A stretch of 64,000 nucleotides of DNA from Pollenia angustigena (lineage: Eukaryota; Arthropoda; Insecta; Diptera; Polleniidae): contig OV884060.1 of the NCBI GenBank assembly GCA_930367215.1, positions 209,377,253-209,441,252 on the forward strand, given 5' to 3'. Position numbers and translations under genes: made by a program. The stretch's first letter is position 1. Each line of letters begins with the position of its first letter. The notes beneath the pieces are model-generated. The model was not told the DNA's origin and searched no databases. It saw nothing but the letters and a program-made list of their open reading frames with translations. Positions 55,009-64,000 of this stretch are shown piece by piece.

Positions 55009-55560
55009 TAAAAACAAAAAGAAATAAACAAACATAACACAGGGTGTGCACCCTGTGAAAAAATATGCCAATAATGTAAAGCGGAAATCAGTCCAGTCGT
55101 AACGTAAGGTTCGTAAGCTTCGTAAGTCAAAAAAATTGAGCCAAAAAAAATGGCCATGAAAGTAACATTCTTGGACAAAATCATGAAAAAAATGGACAAA
55201 TGCTCCAAAATTTGGACAAAAATGCCAGTAACTTTTGAACCGTTGGACCAATGTTGGAGATTTTTTTTTGTAAATTGATCATTGATTTTGATGTGAACGT
55301 GTAGGTAATATTTCATACGAACGTCAATTTGGGGAAAAATCTACCAACAAAAAGTAGGGGACTCGATTTTAACGATAGAGGTATGGTTCCTTTGGCAAAT
55401 TTTCATGGAATAACCCATAGAATAAGGAAATTGTCGAAAAATAAATCGACCCGCCCTATTATACATATATACTTATTTTAATCCTATGTTAATAAACTAT
55501 GTAGCTCGAGGCCACAATTGATTTTTTAATAAATTGTATTCTTTATTTTTTTTTTTTTTT

Positions 55561-55698
55561 CAATATTTCCCCATCCTTAGGATGGCATCTTGTAAAATTG
55601 CACACACATGTTAACGCGACTAGTCGTTGTATGCTTTAATATTGTAACTCGCCTTTTATTATTCCTGAAAATGCCATCCAAAGAATGGGGAAATATTG
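55561..55698. mobile_element. 138-bp MITE upstream of TRMO
   Basis: Ends CAATATTTCCCCATCCTTAG and the complement (GGGGAAATATTG at 55698). GATGGCAT lies in both arms. It lies about 280 bases upstream of the TRMO start codon. Confidence 0.75.
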
Positions 55699-55974
55699 AA
55701 AAATGAAAAATAATGCTAAAAACGATATTTCGGTCTTAAATCGTTTCCATTTTTAAAATCGGTTTCCGCTACAAAGAATTGTTAATTATAGATATATTAC
55801 ATTTCGTTCAGTGTAAGAGAACATTTGCCCTTTTGTTTACATTTTTTCCCTTCAAAACCAAGCACTTTTTAGGTCTGGCAACACATATCAAACATCGACA
55901 ATTTTCTGAAAAGACCGAAAGAAGCCTGCAAAAACATAATAAACTTTAATAATTTAACAAAAATAAATAAAAAT

Positions 55975-58900
55975 ATGTTGGAAAATGAAGCAGAACATTT
56001 AAAAACACAACTATCAGTGGCGCGCAATGAAATAAATAAATTACGGTAAGTATTAATAGAGTTTGTGTGTTTAATCGTTTTTTCATTTTTTATGCCGGGC
56101 CCACCTCTTCCCTATTAGACAACAAGTTCGTAGTCTGCAGCATAAACAACGCAAGGATATCGATAGCATTGACCGTTTATTAAAAAACTATCGCTGTGAA
56201 GGTTGTCGTCAATTGGAAAATAATCATAATCAAAATGATACAAATATTTGTAGCACCACGACCTTGACCATCAGAAACCCAGCAGACACAACAGATGTAA
56301 TATCAACGACACCGCAATCAGCTACAACAACACCATTATTAGCAGCAGAGAGGAGCCCACAAAAGGTATGTATAATAACAAATACCTAACACAACATAAT
56401 TTTTAAAAGGAGATGCGCGCACATTTATTTTTAGAATTTTAAAATAACAAAAAACTAATGGCACCTATTATCTTATTTTATTTTTTTAGGATATATTTCG
56501 TCCTATTGGCATTATACGTACGTGTTTCCCAGAAAAACGTGCCGTACCAAGGCAATCGAGTGTAGGCGGACGTTTGCGTGGTGTAATTGAATTAAACTGT
56601 GATTTATTTACAAATCCCGAACATGCTCTTGATGGTTTAAACGAATATTCACACATGTGGGTTATATATCATTTCCATAAGAACACCTCGCATCCGAAAG
56701 CAAAGGTAGCACCACCTCGTTTAGGTGGTGAACGTGTTGGTGTGTTTGCCACACGTTCACCACATCGACCATGTCCCATAGGGCTCTCACTTGTGGAAAT
56801 TGAAAGAATTGAATCGTCATTTATAAGTTTTAATGGTACAGATATGGTGGATGGTACCCCAGTTTTGGACATTAAACCATACATTCCATTTTATGATTCA
56901 CCAATTGCCATGGATACAGGTAAACATAAATGCTATTTAGTTAAATATAACAAATATAAATATAAAACTTTGAATATTCATATGTATAGTTTAGCGGTGC
57001 GGCAAATATGTATTCGGCTTCGCAATCGCATATGCGAACTTTATGTCTCGTTATTTTAAAAATTTTTTTTGGCTTAACTTTTTTGGATTTAATTAAATTA
57101 CGTAGTTAAGCATTTTTCTATAAAGTTTTACACGGACGTAAACCACTATCCTTCATCTTTTCACGTTTGAGTAGAAACACAACTTTTAATTCCTAAAATT
57201 TCTTCAATCATGTTTGAAAGTTCGTTTAAGATAAAGCTTGCAACGAGGTGCAATCAACTACCTTTTGATTTATTTTTTTTATTTATTTTTTCCTATTCTT
57301 TAAAAGTTTTTCGTTTAAAACTAATGCGTGGTTTTTTGACTGTATTTAAATTTGGAATGCAGAAATAGAACTTGCAAAAATATACATATGTACATTTTGA
57401 AAATTTTACAGGAGAAGCAAATATTATTTAAAGTGATAAATTGCGTTAAACGGTTTATAATTAAATTTTCTTTTATTTTTCTTCTAAAGCCTTGTTTTGA
57501 CAATTGACAATGTTGCATATTATGCAAACTATTAGTTAGGCCTTTTAGCGTTTACCATTTAATCTTTTGTAGAAAGGGCATTTTGTTTTTTCGAAGAAAA
57601 TCACAAATGTTGGTCGAAAGATTCGAAATAACACAGGATGTGTGTTTCTTTAATCTATTACAAAAAAAAAAAAAAAAAAAAAAAAAACGACAGTCGTATA
57701 CGACAACGACAAAAGCAATAAGACTGAAGATTTAATTTTTTCGTACAAACATTCGAGTTTTTTGAGAAGAAATCGAATATTGTTGGGAAATAGAAGTAAT
57801 CTTCGATTGTTATCTTGTTTGCTGTTAGGCCTTTAGTTTATAATGAACTAACATTTAATACCTGCAAAGTATAAAACTATTCTTAATATTAGCCTTCCAG
57901 AACGTATTCCTTGTTTACATAAAATGCAACCAATTTCGAATTTAACAAACTGCGGTCAATATATACGCAATATTGTTTCGTTAACATTGTTATTCTTTTT
58001 AATGGAATGATAACGTATGTCAATCGGGCATGTTCTGGAAATCATTTTCTGTTTTTAAGAGTTTTGCCTGTATAGATAATTGGTACTCAAAGTATGAAGC
58101 ATATAGAAACGAATATTTTAAATGAAGTTTCTTTACCAGCTCGTTCAAAATTTGACCGGTTTTAAATCCATTTTATTTCGATTTAAAGTAAATGCCCGAA
58201 TATGTTTACTAACCCTATGAGGGTTAGTCACATGACTTCTTGTTAAGAATTGAGCGCTTTGGTTATCAAAACATATGGGCAATTCCAGCGAAAAGTCTAC
58301 TTTTTGTAACGTAACGCCAGAAATAATTTACTTTTTATTATTGTGGTGTAAAGCGCATCTAGCTTTACATTAAGTAACAAAAGGGATAATGGTTGAACAA
58401 CATGGTCCTAAAATACAAACTTATTTGCATTCTGGCGTTACATTAAAAAAAAAGTAGACTTTTCGCTCAAAATGCCCATATGTACCTTTAAACGAGCAAA
58501 AATTTTTAATTCTAATAGCTTGAAAAATAAATCTATTATATAAGTCCAAAGCTTACTAAAAAGGTTTTATTCAAAACGACTTGCTCAATTCGCAGTCTTA
58601 TTAAGTTTTGTATTACAAGTCAAAATCCACTTCCGTTTTTTTAACGTCCCGTCAGTGCATATTTTTGCTTATATCTGCAAATCCTTACCGTCGATTGCTG
58701 TAATTTTTTTTCTGAATATAGTGCTACTTCACTGCTTTATATATATAAAAACCCTTTTTACAAATTGACTTCATTTACTTTTTTAACATTTTGTGGTACG
58801 GATATCACGACACGTCAAAATGGAAATGCCCATATGTTGGTTTGTGCAACAAATTTTAAAATTGCAGTTCATTTAAAATACTACGATGAAAACTTATTTC

Positions 58901-59643
58901 TTTTAAGGCTTGCCACATCGTAATGTATTCTGCTTCCATCGAAATTAAAGCAACAATGTTTGGTGGGTAATATATTCGAAATATAAGTGACCACTCTGGG
59001 GTCTCGATTAATTTTTTTTTTAAGAAATCTGTATCAGCTGGAGATTTCTTTAAATCAAGATTATGCTAATTGGGCTGACTTTTTCGCGCTGCATGTGATT
59101 TACACAATATTTTAAAATTCAATTCTGGTTCTATTTTTTTAAAATGTTTCCTTTACAGGTCGTGCATCAACTGGCCCTTGTGAGCCTACATCAGATTTTT
59201 ATAATTTTCGCCAAGAACCTGATGGCGAGGAATCGGAAATAGAATTAATGGGTGCCACATCTTTAGTTCAAACTCCGGTAAACTTTACCCCCAACTCTTC
59301 ACCACCACCACCACCACAAGCTGTTAAAGTGCCATCGTGGGTACAAGCACCTCCTCGCTTGACAGTCACTTTCAATGAAAGAGCCGAAACCCAATTGCAA
59401 ACATTAAACGTACAAAAACAATGCATCATAGACATACTAGAGGCAGATCCACGTTCGGTTTATTTACGCACAAAATACAATTCACAAATTTTCACATTCC
59501 AATTAAGTGAAGTAACTGTTACATGTAAATTTGACGATAAAAACTCAATGGTAACTGTTTTACAAATACGACCAACCGAACATTTGCAAGATGCCAGCAA
59601 TGAAATGCCATCGCCCCACTCTTGTGGCGAAGGTAATGAATAG
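55975..59643 (+). CDS. TRMO: tRNA (adenine(37)-N6)-methyltransferase TRMO, 4 exons, 410 aa
   Basis: Exons 55975-56045, 56119-56365, 56490-56919 and 59159-59643, all with GT-AG introns and a continuous frame. TRMO uses S-adenosylmethionine to methylate t6A37 of tRNA-Thr to m6t6A, which tunes decoding. Residues 1-50 look like a coiled coil (KTQLSVARNEINKLRQQVRS), followed by CEGC and a Thr-rich linker. The TsaA-like beta-barrel catalytic domain is about 108-265, starting FRPIGIIRTCFPEKRAVPRQ. It includes the family signature RSPHRPCPIGLSLVEI and GTPVLDIKPYIPFYD, with the exon 3/4 join completing AMDTGRASTG. The C-terminal domain (about 300-390) has WVQAPPRLTVTFNE and LEADPRSVYLRTKYNS. The 2.2-kb third intron is large and full of repeats. 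Length matches animal TRMO. Confidence 0.94.
56920..58273. other. First part of the large TRMO intron
   Basis: AT-rich with a 26-base A run (57661-57686) next to a remnant of the 142-bp palindromic MITE (CTTTAATCTATTAC and CGACAGTCGTATACGAC). CGGGCATGTTCTGGAAATC at 58026 resembles the end of the 61956 MITE. No exon is seen. Confidence 0.4.
58274..58834. mobile_element. Member of the TATGGGCATTTCC-ended family in the TRMO intron, with nested inverted end
   Basis: Left end TATGGGCAATTCC (58274) and right end GGAAATGCCCATA (58834). A third end in inverse orientation lies at 58480 (AAAATGCCCATA), and 58274-58480 is itself a 207-bp MITE with AGCGAAAAGTCTACTTTTT arms. AATCCACTTCCGTTTTTTTAAC inside matches the block shared by 7932-8356 and 18240-18954. 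Confidence 0.65.
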
Positions 59644-59907
59644 TGACAAAATGTTGATTAAAAATCAAAATCACAACTAGAAAATGTGATATTTGTTATA
59701 GAGTTTATTTAATCAGAATAAGCAACAATATCAATAACAGATAAGCTTAAAATGACATGTTTTCAAAACAAAAAGCAAAAGTGTTTTGCAGTTATTAACA
59801 TAATTCATTTTTATTTATTTGCATTTATGTAGACATGCATGTATGTATGTAAAAATATGTATCCCTAAATACAAATCAAACTTTCTCTTATAAATTTTTT
59901 TTGTTGC

Positions 59908-59913
59908 AATAAA
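59908..59913 (+). terminator. Poly(A) signal of TRMO
   Basis: AATAAA in TTGCAATAAAGTT, about 265 bases after the stop codon; weaker candidates lie closer. Confidence 0.5.
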
Positions 59914-60203
59914 GTTATTTGTTTTAAACAAATATGCTAAAATAAAATAGTGATGAAAAACTGAAATTGAAATTTGTATTTATTGCAGTCCCCGTGAGCA
60001 GGGATTGAAGTTTTAAGAATATGCTCACAGTATGATCTGCTTGTCGTATAAGGCGACTAAAAGATCTTTGAAATAAAGAAAATTCAAATAAATCTCTTGA
60101 ATTTACTTTATTTCTGATAAGATGTGTTTCTTTTTAGCATATTGGAAAATAAAATAAAAATAAGAAATTAAAACATTTATTTTTTTTAAACCAAAAATAC
60201 ACA

Positions 60204-60858
60204 ATGTGTTCAGACTATACTTTAACTTGGGAAGAATTCACCAAAGAATCATCAGAGTTTTTAGAGATTTCACAAAAATTTGATGACATTTGGAACTGGG
60301 AAGTAAAAGTAGGTGAATTATTTATGTAAATTTTTACTATTTATTAATATAATAACTAATTATTATTTAAGAATGCTGAAGTAATGGGTCAGGCATATCT
60401 TAGACATGCTAAAAAACTTACGGATCCATTTACCCAAGAACTTATACAGATAGAATATCATATTGTGTATTCGATATCCTATCAAGTGCCCATGTTGTAT
60501 TTTCAAGCCTTTACGAATGGTAGGAATCTATTTTATTAATATGTGTATATGTATGTCCAAAAATACATTTTCAGATGGTAAACCATTGACTTTGGAAAAG
60601 GTATGGAATATATTTCAAAAGAATCAAGAGTTTAAATATTCCAGAGAAGACTTGCTGTCTATAATAACACAAATGGATCATCCTATATATTTTCGCCCAT
60701 TTATGAGTTTACATCCTTGTCGAACTAGCGAGATCTTGGCTGCAACTCCTAAAAGTGGCAATCGCGTTTTAACATTTATAAGTGTTATGGGTCCTTATTT
60801 GCAATTAAGTTTGGATAATAGATATGGTTTACACTATCAAGATGAGAACAATTCTTAA
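60204..60858 (+). CDS. Atg10: Autophagy E2-like conjugating enzyme Atg10, 3 exons, 178 aa
   Basis: Exons 60204-60308, 60372-60519 and 60575-60858 with GT-AG introns; joins give WEVKNAEVMGQAY and AFTNDGKPLTLEKVW. Atg10 accepts Atg12 from Atg7 and transfers it to Atg5, forming the Atg12-Atg5 conjugate needed for LC3/Atg8 lipidation. The E2-like core is seen as EYHIVYSISYQVPMLYFQAF (beta strands), then PLTLEKVW, and the active-site block FMSLHPCRTSEIL with catalytic C133. HPC-(R/K)-T is the signature of the family. The C-terminus has VLTFISVMGPYLQLSLD, the usual last conserved strand. Size is slightly below the vertebrate enzyme and typical for insects. It lies 560 bases downstream of TRMO on the same strand with its own start and poly(A) signal. 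Confidence 0.94.
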
Positions 60859-60892
60859 AAAAAAACATCAAACAAATTGTATTTTAAACTAC

Positions 60893-60898
60893 AATAAA
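60893..60898 (+). terminator. Atg10: Poly(A) signal of Atg10
   Basis: AATAAA lies 35 bases after the stop codon in CTACAATAAAATG. Confidence 0.65.
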
Positions 60899-60940
60899 AT
60901 GTTAAATTATGTAAAACACAGATGATTTAATGTAACTTTA

Positions 60941-61027
60941 TTTTGGAGAAATATTGATTTCTAAAATAATTTTGGGGAAATATTGATTTCTAAAATAATT
61001 TTGGAGAAATATTGATTTCTAAAATAA
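60941..61027. repeat. 29-bp tandem repeat, three copies
   Basis: The unit TTTTGGAGAAATATTGATTT + CTAAAATAA occurs three times in a row, with one G/A difference in copy 2. It lies just after the Atg10 poly(A) signal. Confidence 0.95.
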
Positions 61028-61203
61028 ATTTTTAGGAAATGCTGGCGATAATCTTTCCACATCTACCTTCCATTAAATATTCTTTCTTCTCGTTAATAAT
61101 TTTTCCCTTGTAATGTTTTTCCTTTTCACGTATGTATTTGCGATCATGAAAAACTTCCATGTATTTTATTTTGTACAAGCAGGCAGTAAAAATCTGCAAT
61201 TAA

Positions 61204-61572
61204 TTGGTACTAATACCAAATCATCAGTATGAACGAGGTCGTTGTCATATTTTTGAAAAGCAACAATCAAAACCTCTAAGCCAGGCTTATATATTTCAAA
61301 TGATTTTGTTCAGCAAACTAGAATTTCAGTTTGCTATCGCTTGTATAACCAACGACAAAATTAAGTACCATACCGTTGAAGCAGCCATCAAAAGCAGCGA
61401 CTTTTCACAAATCAGTGATATTGTGCTAAATCCACTTGTGGATAACATGATTGACACCTTAAAGGCACGACTCTTGGAACTTTATGCTATCTCAGATCAG
61501 TTACGCATAAAAAAGCATTTACAGGATTTGAAACCTGGCGAAATGCGTCCAACACAATTGCTTCGCAATTAA
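61204..61572 (+). pseudogene. LTR-retrotransposon gag fragment
   Basis: The open frame (TTG at 61204, no clear ATG start) contains LEFQFAIACITNDKIKYHTV then DIVLNPLVDNMIDTLKARLL and KPGEMRPTQLLRN. This is the gag-like domain of Ty3/gypsy-type insect retrotransposons (W/F..LE.QF...I..D..K+, LK..L..R, LGD.KPSQLLR in relatives). Only about 110 residues remain, no LTR, protease or polymerase is seen nearby, and the conserved start of the domain is missing. Confidence 0.75.
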
Positions 61573-61610
61573 AACCATGTAACAGCATACTTCATAAATA
61601 AAAAAAAAAA

Positions 61611-61880
61611 ACAAGTAGGCTCTGCCGAATCTTTAATAACCTCGACCGAGGGTTCGTATATTTCAGGAGTGGGGTTTACATGGTATCTATAACATATAAG
61701 CCAATCTTTATTTAAATAAAATATGATTTGTTTCCAGAAATGTTAATAGGCGTATTAAAGTGATTTTAAGGAGAGGATATTATATTGGAGCTACCGAAAA
61801 TTATAGATCGTTCTTCACTAAATTCGGTAGTGTTTTCTTGTATTATAAAAACCTAAATTAGACCAAATTTTATTTAGTCA
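61611..61880. repeat. Truncated TATACCC-type dispersed repeat
   Basis: It begins CAAGTAGGCTCTGCCGAATC after an A run, the inner part of the family's end, and runs through GTTCGTATATTTCAGGAGTG to one module with GATCGTTCTTCACTAAATTC. The other end is missing. Confidence 0.55.
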
Positions 61881-61955
61881 CACATTTTTTATTAATTGCT
61901 TTTTAAATTGTAAATCAATTGTAGTCATAGTGCATTAAGACTTAAAATCACATAT

Positions 61956-62186
61956 GGGCATGTTCTGACAATCGCTTAACATTAGCGATTTTGACTAGAA
62001 ATCGTATAATAGCTGTTCTGTAAATCGCATTCGCAAGAAGCTTTGCGGCTTCAGATCGCGAAAAGGGAACTAGAGTATTTTAAAGAAACTATGGTAGATC
62101 GCAAGCAAATCGCACGAGCTTTAGAACATCATAAAATAAATATGGCGTTTTGCGATTTCAAATCGTATGACTGTCAGAACATGGCC
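61956..62186. mobile_element. 231-bp foldback MITE with GGGCATGTTCTGACA ends
   Basis: Ends GGGCATGTTCTGACAATCG and the complement of GGCCATGTTCTGACAGTC. Internal TCGCAA/TTGCGA and AATCGTAT motifs allow more pairing. It begins within a CATATGGGC context like the 9479 family tips, but the following bases differ. Confidence 0.7.
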
Positions 62187-62240
62187 GGTAGATAAATTTC
62201 CACAAAAGCTATGGCCCAAGCTCTAATGGTTACATTTTGG

Positions 62241-62360
62241 CAGGCATCGCAGTGGTGCAGAGGTTAGAACGTCACAGAGTTTTGTTGATAGAATGTAGTG
62301 ATTCTTAAAACATGTAAATTCAACCCGAGTTCGATCCCCAGCTTAGCCAAGAATAAAAAT
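62241..62360 (+). mobile_element. Possible tRNA-derived SINE
   Basis: AGTGGTGCAGAGGTTAGAAC (62251-62270) resembles an RNA polymerase III A box region and GAGTTCGATCC (62328-62338) a B box, in tRNA-like order but 75 bases apart. An A-rich tail (AAGAATAAAAATTATC) follows. No tRNA cloverleaf can be closed, so it is not a tRNA gene. Confidence 0.4.
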
Positions 62361-63255
62361 TATCAATAAATTTTAATAAATTTCATGTTGTAAAATTCCT
62401 TTCTTAAGTAAAAATAATTTAATAAAAATTAAATTTGATGAAATCAAGCCTAACTAAAAATATCAAAAATTAAAAATCAACAGTTCAACTTAAAATCACA
62501 ATTGTTCATTAAAATTTATTTCACAAAATTTTATTTTTGCATTTTAATTCTTTAAAATTTTTGTAGATATTGAAAAACTTACCTTATAAAAACCAATAAC
62601 TTTCCTTTAAACTGCTTAAAAATTCTTTAAACTTTTTTTAAATCTTATTTTATTTTTTTATACCTATTTCTTTTATAATATAACTTTCTTTAAATTTAAT
62701 TTCATTTAATTTATGCACATTTTTAATAAAACAGACCATATTTTGTGGATATTTACCATCTTTATTTATTTACTTTTTTAATTTACCAACACAAAACCAA
62801 AACAAACACTTTTTCTTTCATTTACTTTGCTTTTAGCTAAGACACTTTTCCTCTACCTTTTGACTTTGCTTTTATTTCCTAAAATACTACACAAACAAAC
62901 TCACTCAATGCTGCCCACAACCGCGGCGAGTTTAACAACTTAAAGCCAACAGAAGCTGCGCCGTCGTCAGTTCTGCTTTTTATGAAAAATAATTTTATGT
63001 TACTGTTTTTACAAGAATGCGTTTAATTTTTTTTCACTTTGTAAGTTTTAAGTAATTAAAAGAAGAGGAAAAGGAAATTAAGAAGATACAAATTAAGGCA
63101 AAACCTGTTGATTAAGGGTGCGTTCGTAAATGCATCACTGCGCTGCATCAGAAAAGCAAACTTTTTGTAAAGCCTGTAACGTGGAAATAGAAATAAGACC
63201 CAATAACTAGTTATTTCTATCTCCTCGTACATTATAATAATTTGCATAATTTTAA
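62361..63255. other. AT-rich stretch, no gene recognised
   Basis: From 62361 to 62890 it is nearly all A/T with many TTTAAATTT-like words. A short, more balanced block at 62905-62970 (CACAACCGCGGCGAG, GCTGCGCCGTCGTCAG) stands out but has no open frame of note. Confidence 0.35.
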
Positions 63256-63270
63256 TATTTCATATTTTTA

Positions 63271-63337
63271 TGGTGAATACCCTACTGTAACCAAACACAC
63301 GGTGAATACCCCTACTGTAACAAACACACACACACAC
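63271..63337. repeat. Short tandem duplication and CA microsatellite
   Basis: GGTGAATACCCCTACTGTAA occurs twice (the first copy with one C fewer), each followed by an ACA-rich tract; the second runs into (AC)n. Confidence 0.85.
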
Positions 63338-63531
63338 TACACAAGTTACCATGATAATTCTCATTTGGTTCAGTTGTGAATTGGGATAAGTAGAAAGGGT
63401 TTGGTTACATTCGGGGCGTTTCTCACAAGACAAGAAAACCGCCAACCAAGCTCGGAAGTTATATTTATTATAAACTGACGAGTAGACTAAGGCTACAATC
63501 GTAGAATTAGTCAACTTTTATGCCAATAAAT

Positions 63532-64000
63532 TCTCACAAGTGGCTTCGTGTCGCCTGTTCTCACAAGTGGCTTCGTGTCGCCTGTTCTCACAAGTGGCCT
63601 CGTGTCGCCTGTTCTCACAAGTGGCTTCGTGTCGCCTGTTCTCACAAGTGGCTTCGTGTCGCCTGTTCTCACAAGTGGCTTCGTGTCGCCTGTTCTCACA
63701 AGTGGCCTCGTGTCGCCTGTTCTCACAAGTGGCTTCGTGTCGCCTGTTCTCACAAGTGGCTTAGTGTCGCCTGTTCTCACAAGTGGCTTCGTGTCGCCTG
63801 TTCTCACAAGTGGCTTCGTGTCGCCTGTTCTCACAAGTGGCTTCGTGTCGCCTGTTCTCACAAGTGGCTTCGTGTCGCCTGTTCTCACAAGTGGCTTCGT
63901 GTCGCCTGTTCTCACAAGTGGCTTCGTGTCGCCTGTTCTCACAAGTGGCCTCGTGTCGCCTGTTCTCACAAGTGGCTTCGTGTCGCCTGTTCTCACAAGT
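63532..64000. repeat. 27-bp minisatellite, at least 17 copies, running off the window
   Basis: The unit TCTCACAAGTGGCTTCGTGT + CGCCTGT repeats head to tail with only single-base variants (GGCCTCG in some copies, GGCTTAG in one). Because 27 is a multiple of 3, all frames repeat as 9-residue peptides (minus strand RTGDTKPLV) and stay open, ending outside the array at a stop near 63511. The array continues beyond 64000. Confidence 0.97.

Larger units (their letters stand above)
51514..55457 (-). mobile_element. 3.94-kb DNA transposon with long inverted repeats and hAT-like transposase; possibly undescribed superfamily
   Basis: Left end AGGGCGGGTCGATTTATTTT (51514), right end its complement (55457). 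The inverted repeats match for about 127 bases. They then resume for about 100 more (51670-51755 against 55135-55235) after a 95-base block present only on the right. ATT lies directly outside both ends (51511-51513 and 55458-55460), a possible 3-bp target duplication. A two-exon transposase gene (52002-54239, minus) fills the interior. A MITE (54479-55008) has inserted between the gene start and the right end. The element sits within pieces of the 35550-35819 MITE family. Confidence 0.85.

Noticed and set aside
56669..56884. Minus-strand 71-residue frame within TRMO exon 3
   Set aside because: Antisense shadow of the TsaA domain.
62241..62345. tRNA gene
   Set aside because: A and B boxes are 75 bases apart and no acceptor stem or anticodon arm can be formed.
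63511..63996. 161-residue repetitive protein (RTGDTKPLV)n as a gene
   Set aside because: The open frame is a by-product of a 27-bp unit; there is no ATG, and the plus strand is equally open. Kept only as a finding.

Overview
This is an AT-rich eukaryotic window with spliced genes (GT-AG introns, no operons or Shine-Dalgarno sites). The protein sequences look most like those of higher flies. Together with the dense load of small DNA transposons this suggests a schizophoran, probably calyptrate, fly. That placement is an inference from memory of the families; no search was run.

Five host genes can be reconstructed exon by exon: an FKBP8-type membrane-anchored immunophilin (minus, 33338-36398, 8 exons), the NAC-beta subunit bicaudal/BTF3 (plus, 41321-41848), an HSDL2-type peroxisomal short-chain dehydrogenase lacking its usual SCP2 domain (plus, 47544-48556, 3 exons), the tRNA-Thr m6t6A37 methyltransferase TRMO (plus, 55975-59643, 4 exons) and the autophagy E2-like enzyme Atg10 (plus, 60204-60858, 3 exons). 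A possible first coding exon of a minus-strand gene lies at 13562-13610; its other exons are not seen. The genes have unrelated housekeeping roles (mitochondrial/ER chaperoning and mitophagy, nascent-chain binding, peroxisomal lipid metabolism, tRNA modification, autophagy) and do not form one pathway.

The left half (1-33 kb) has almost no host genes and consists of nested transposon debris. It holds a pogo/Tigger-like element (1538-2731), two Tc1-like remnants (5600-6204, 8716-9455), and hAT-type elements with 8-bp target duplications at 6695, 10767, 15198, 16174, 23481, 27779, 29853-30764 and 30165. A 3.9-kb element with TATGGGCATTTCC ends (9479-13347) contains six copies of a ~394-bp tandem repeat. 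There is a perfect 128-bp inverted repeat (19570-19996) and a stack of insertions four deep (23324-27740). The right half alternates genes with MITEs.

The most interesting element is a 3.94-kb DNA transposon at 51514-55457. It has long terminal inverted repeats beginning AGGGCGGGTCG, flanking ATT direct repeats, and a two-exon RNase-H-like transposase gene spoiled by only one nonsense codon and one frameshift. Its short target duplication does not fit hAT, although several transposase motifs are hAT-like. The window ends in a 27-bp minisatellite (63532-64000).
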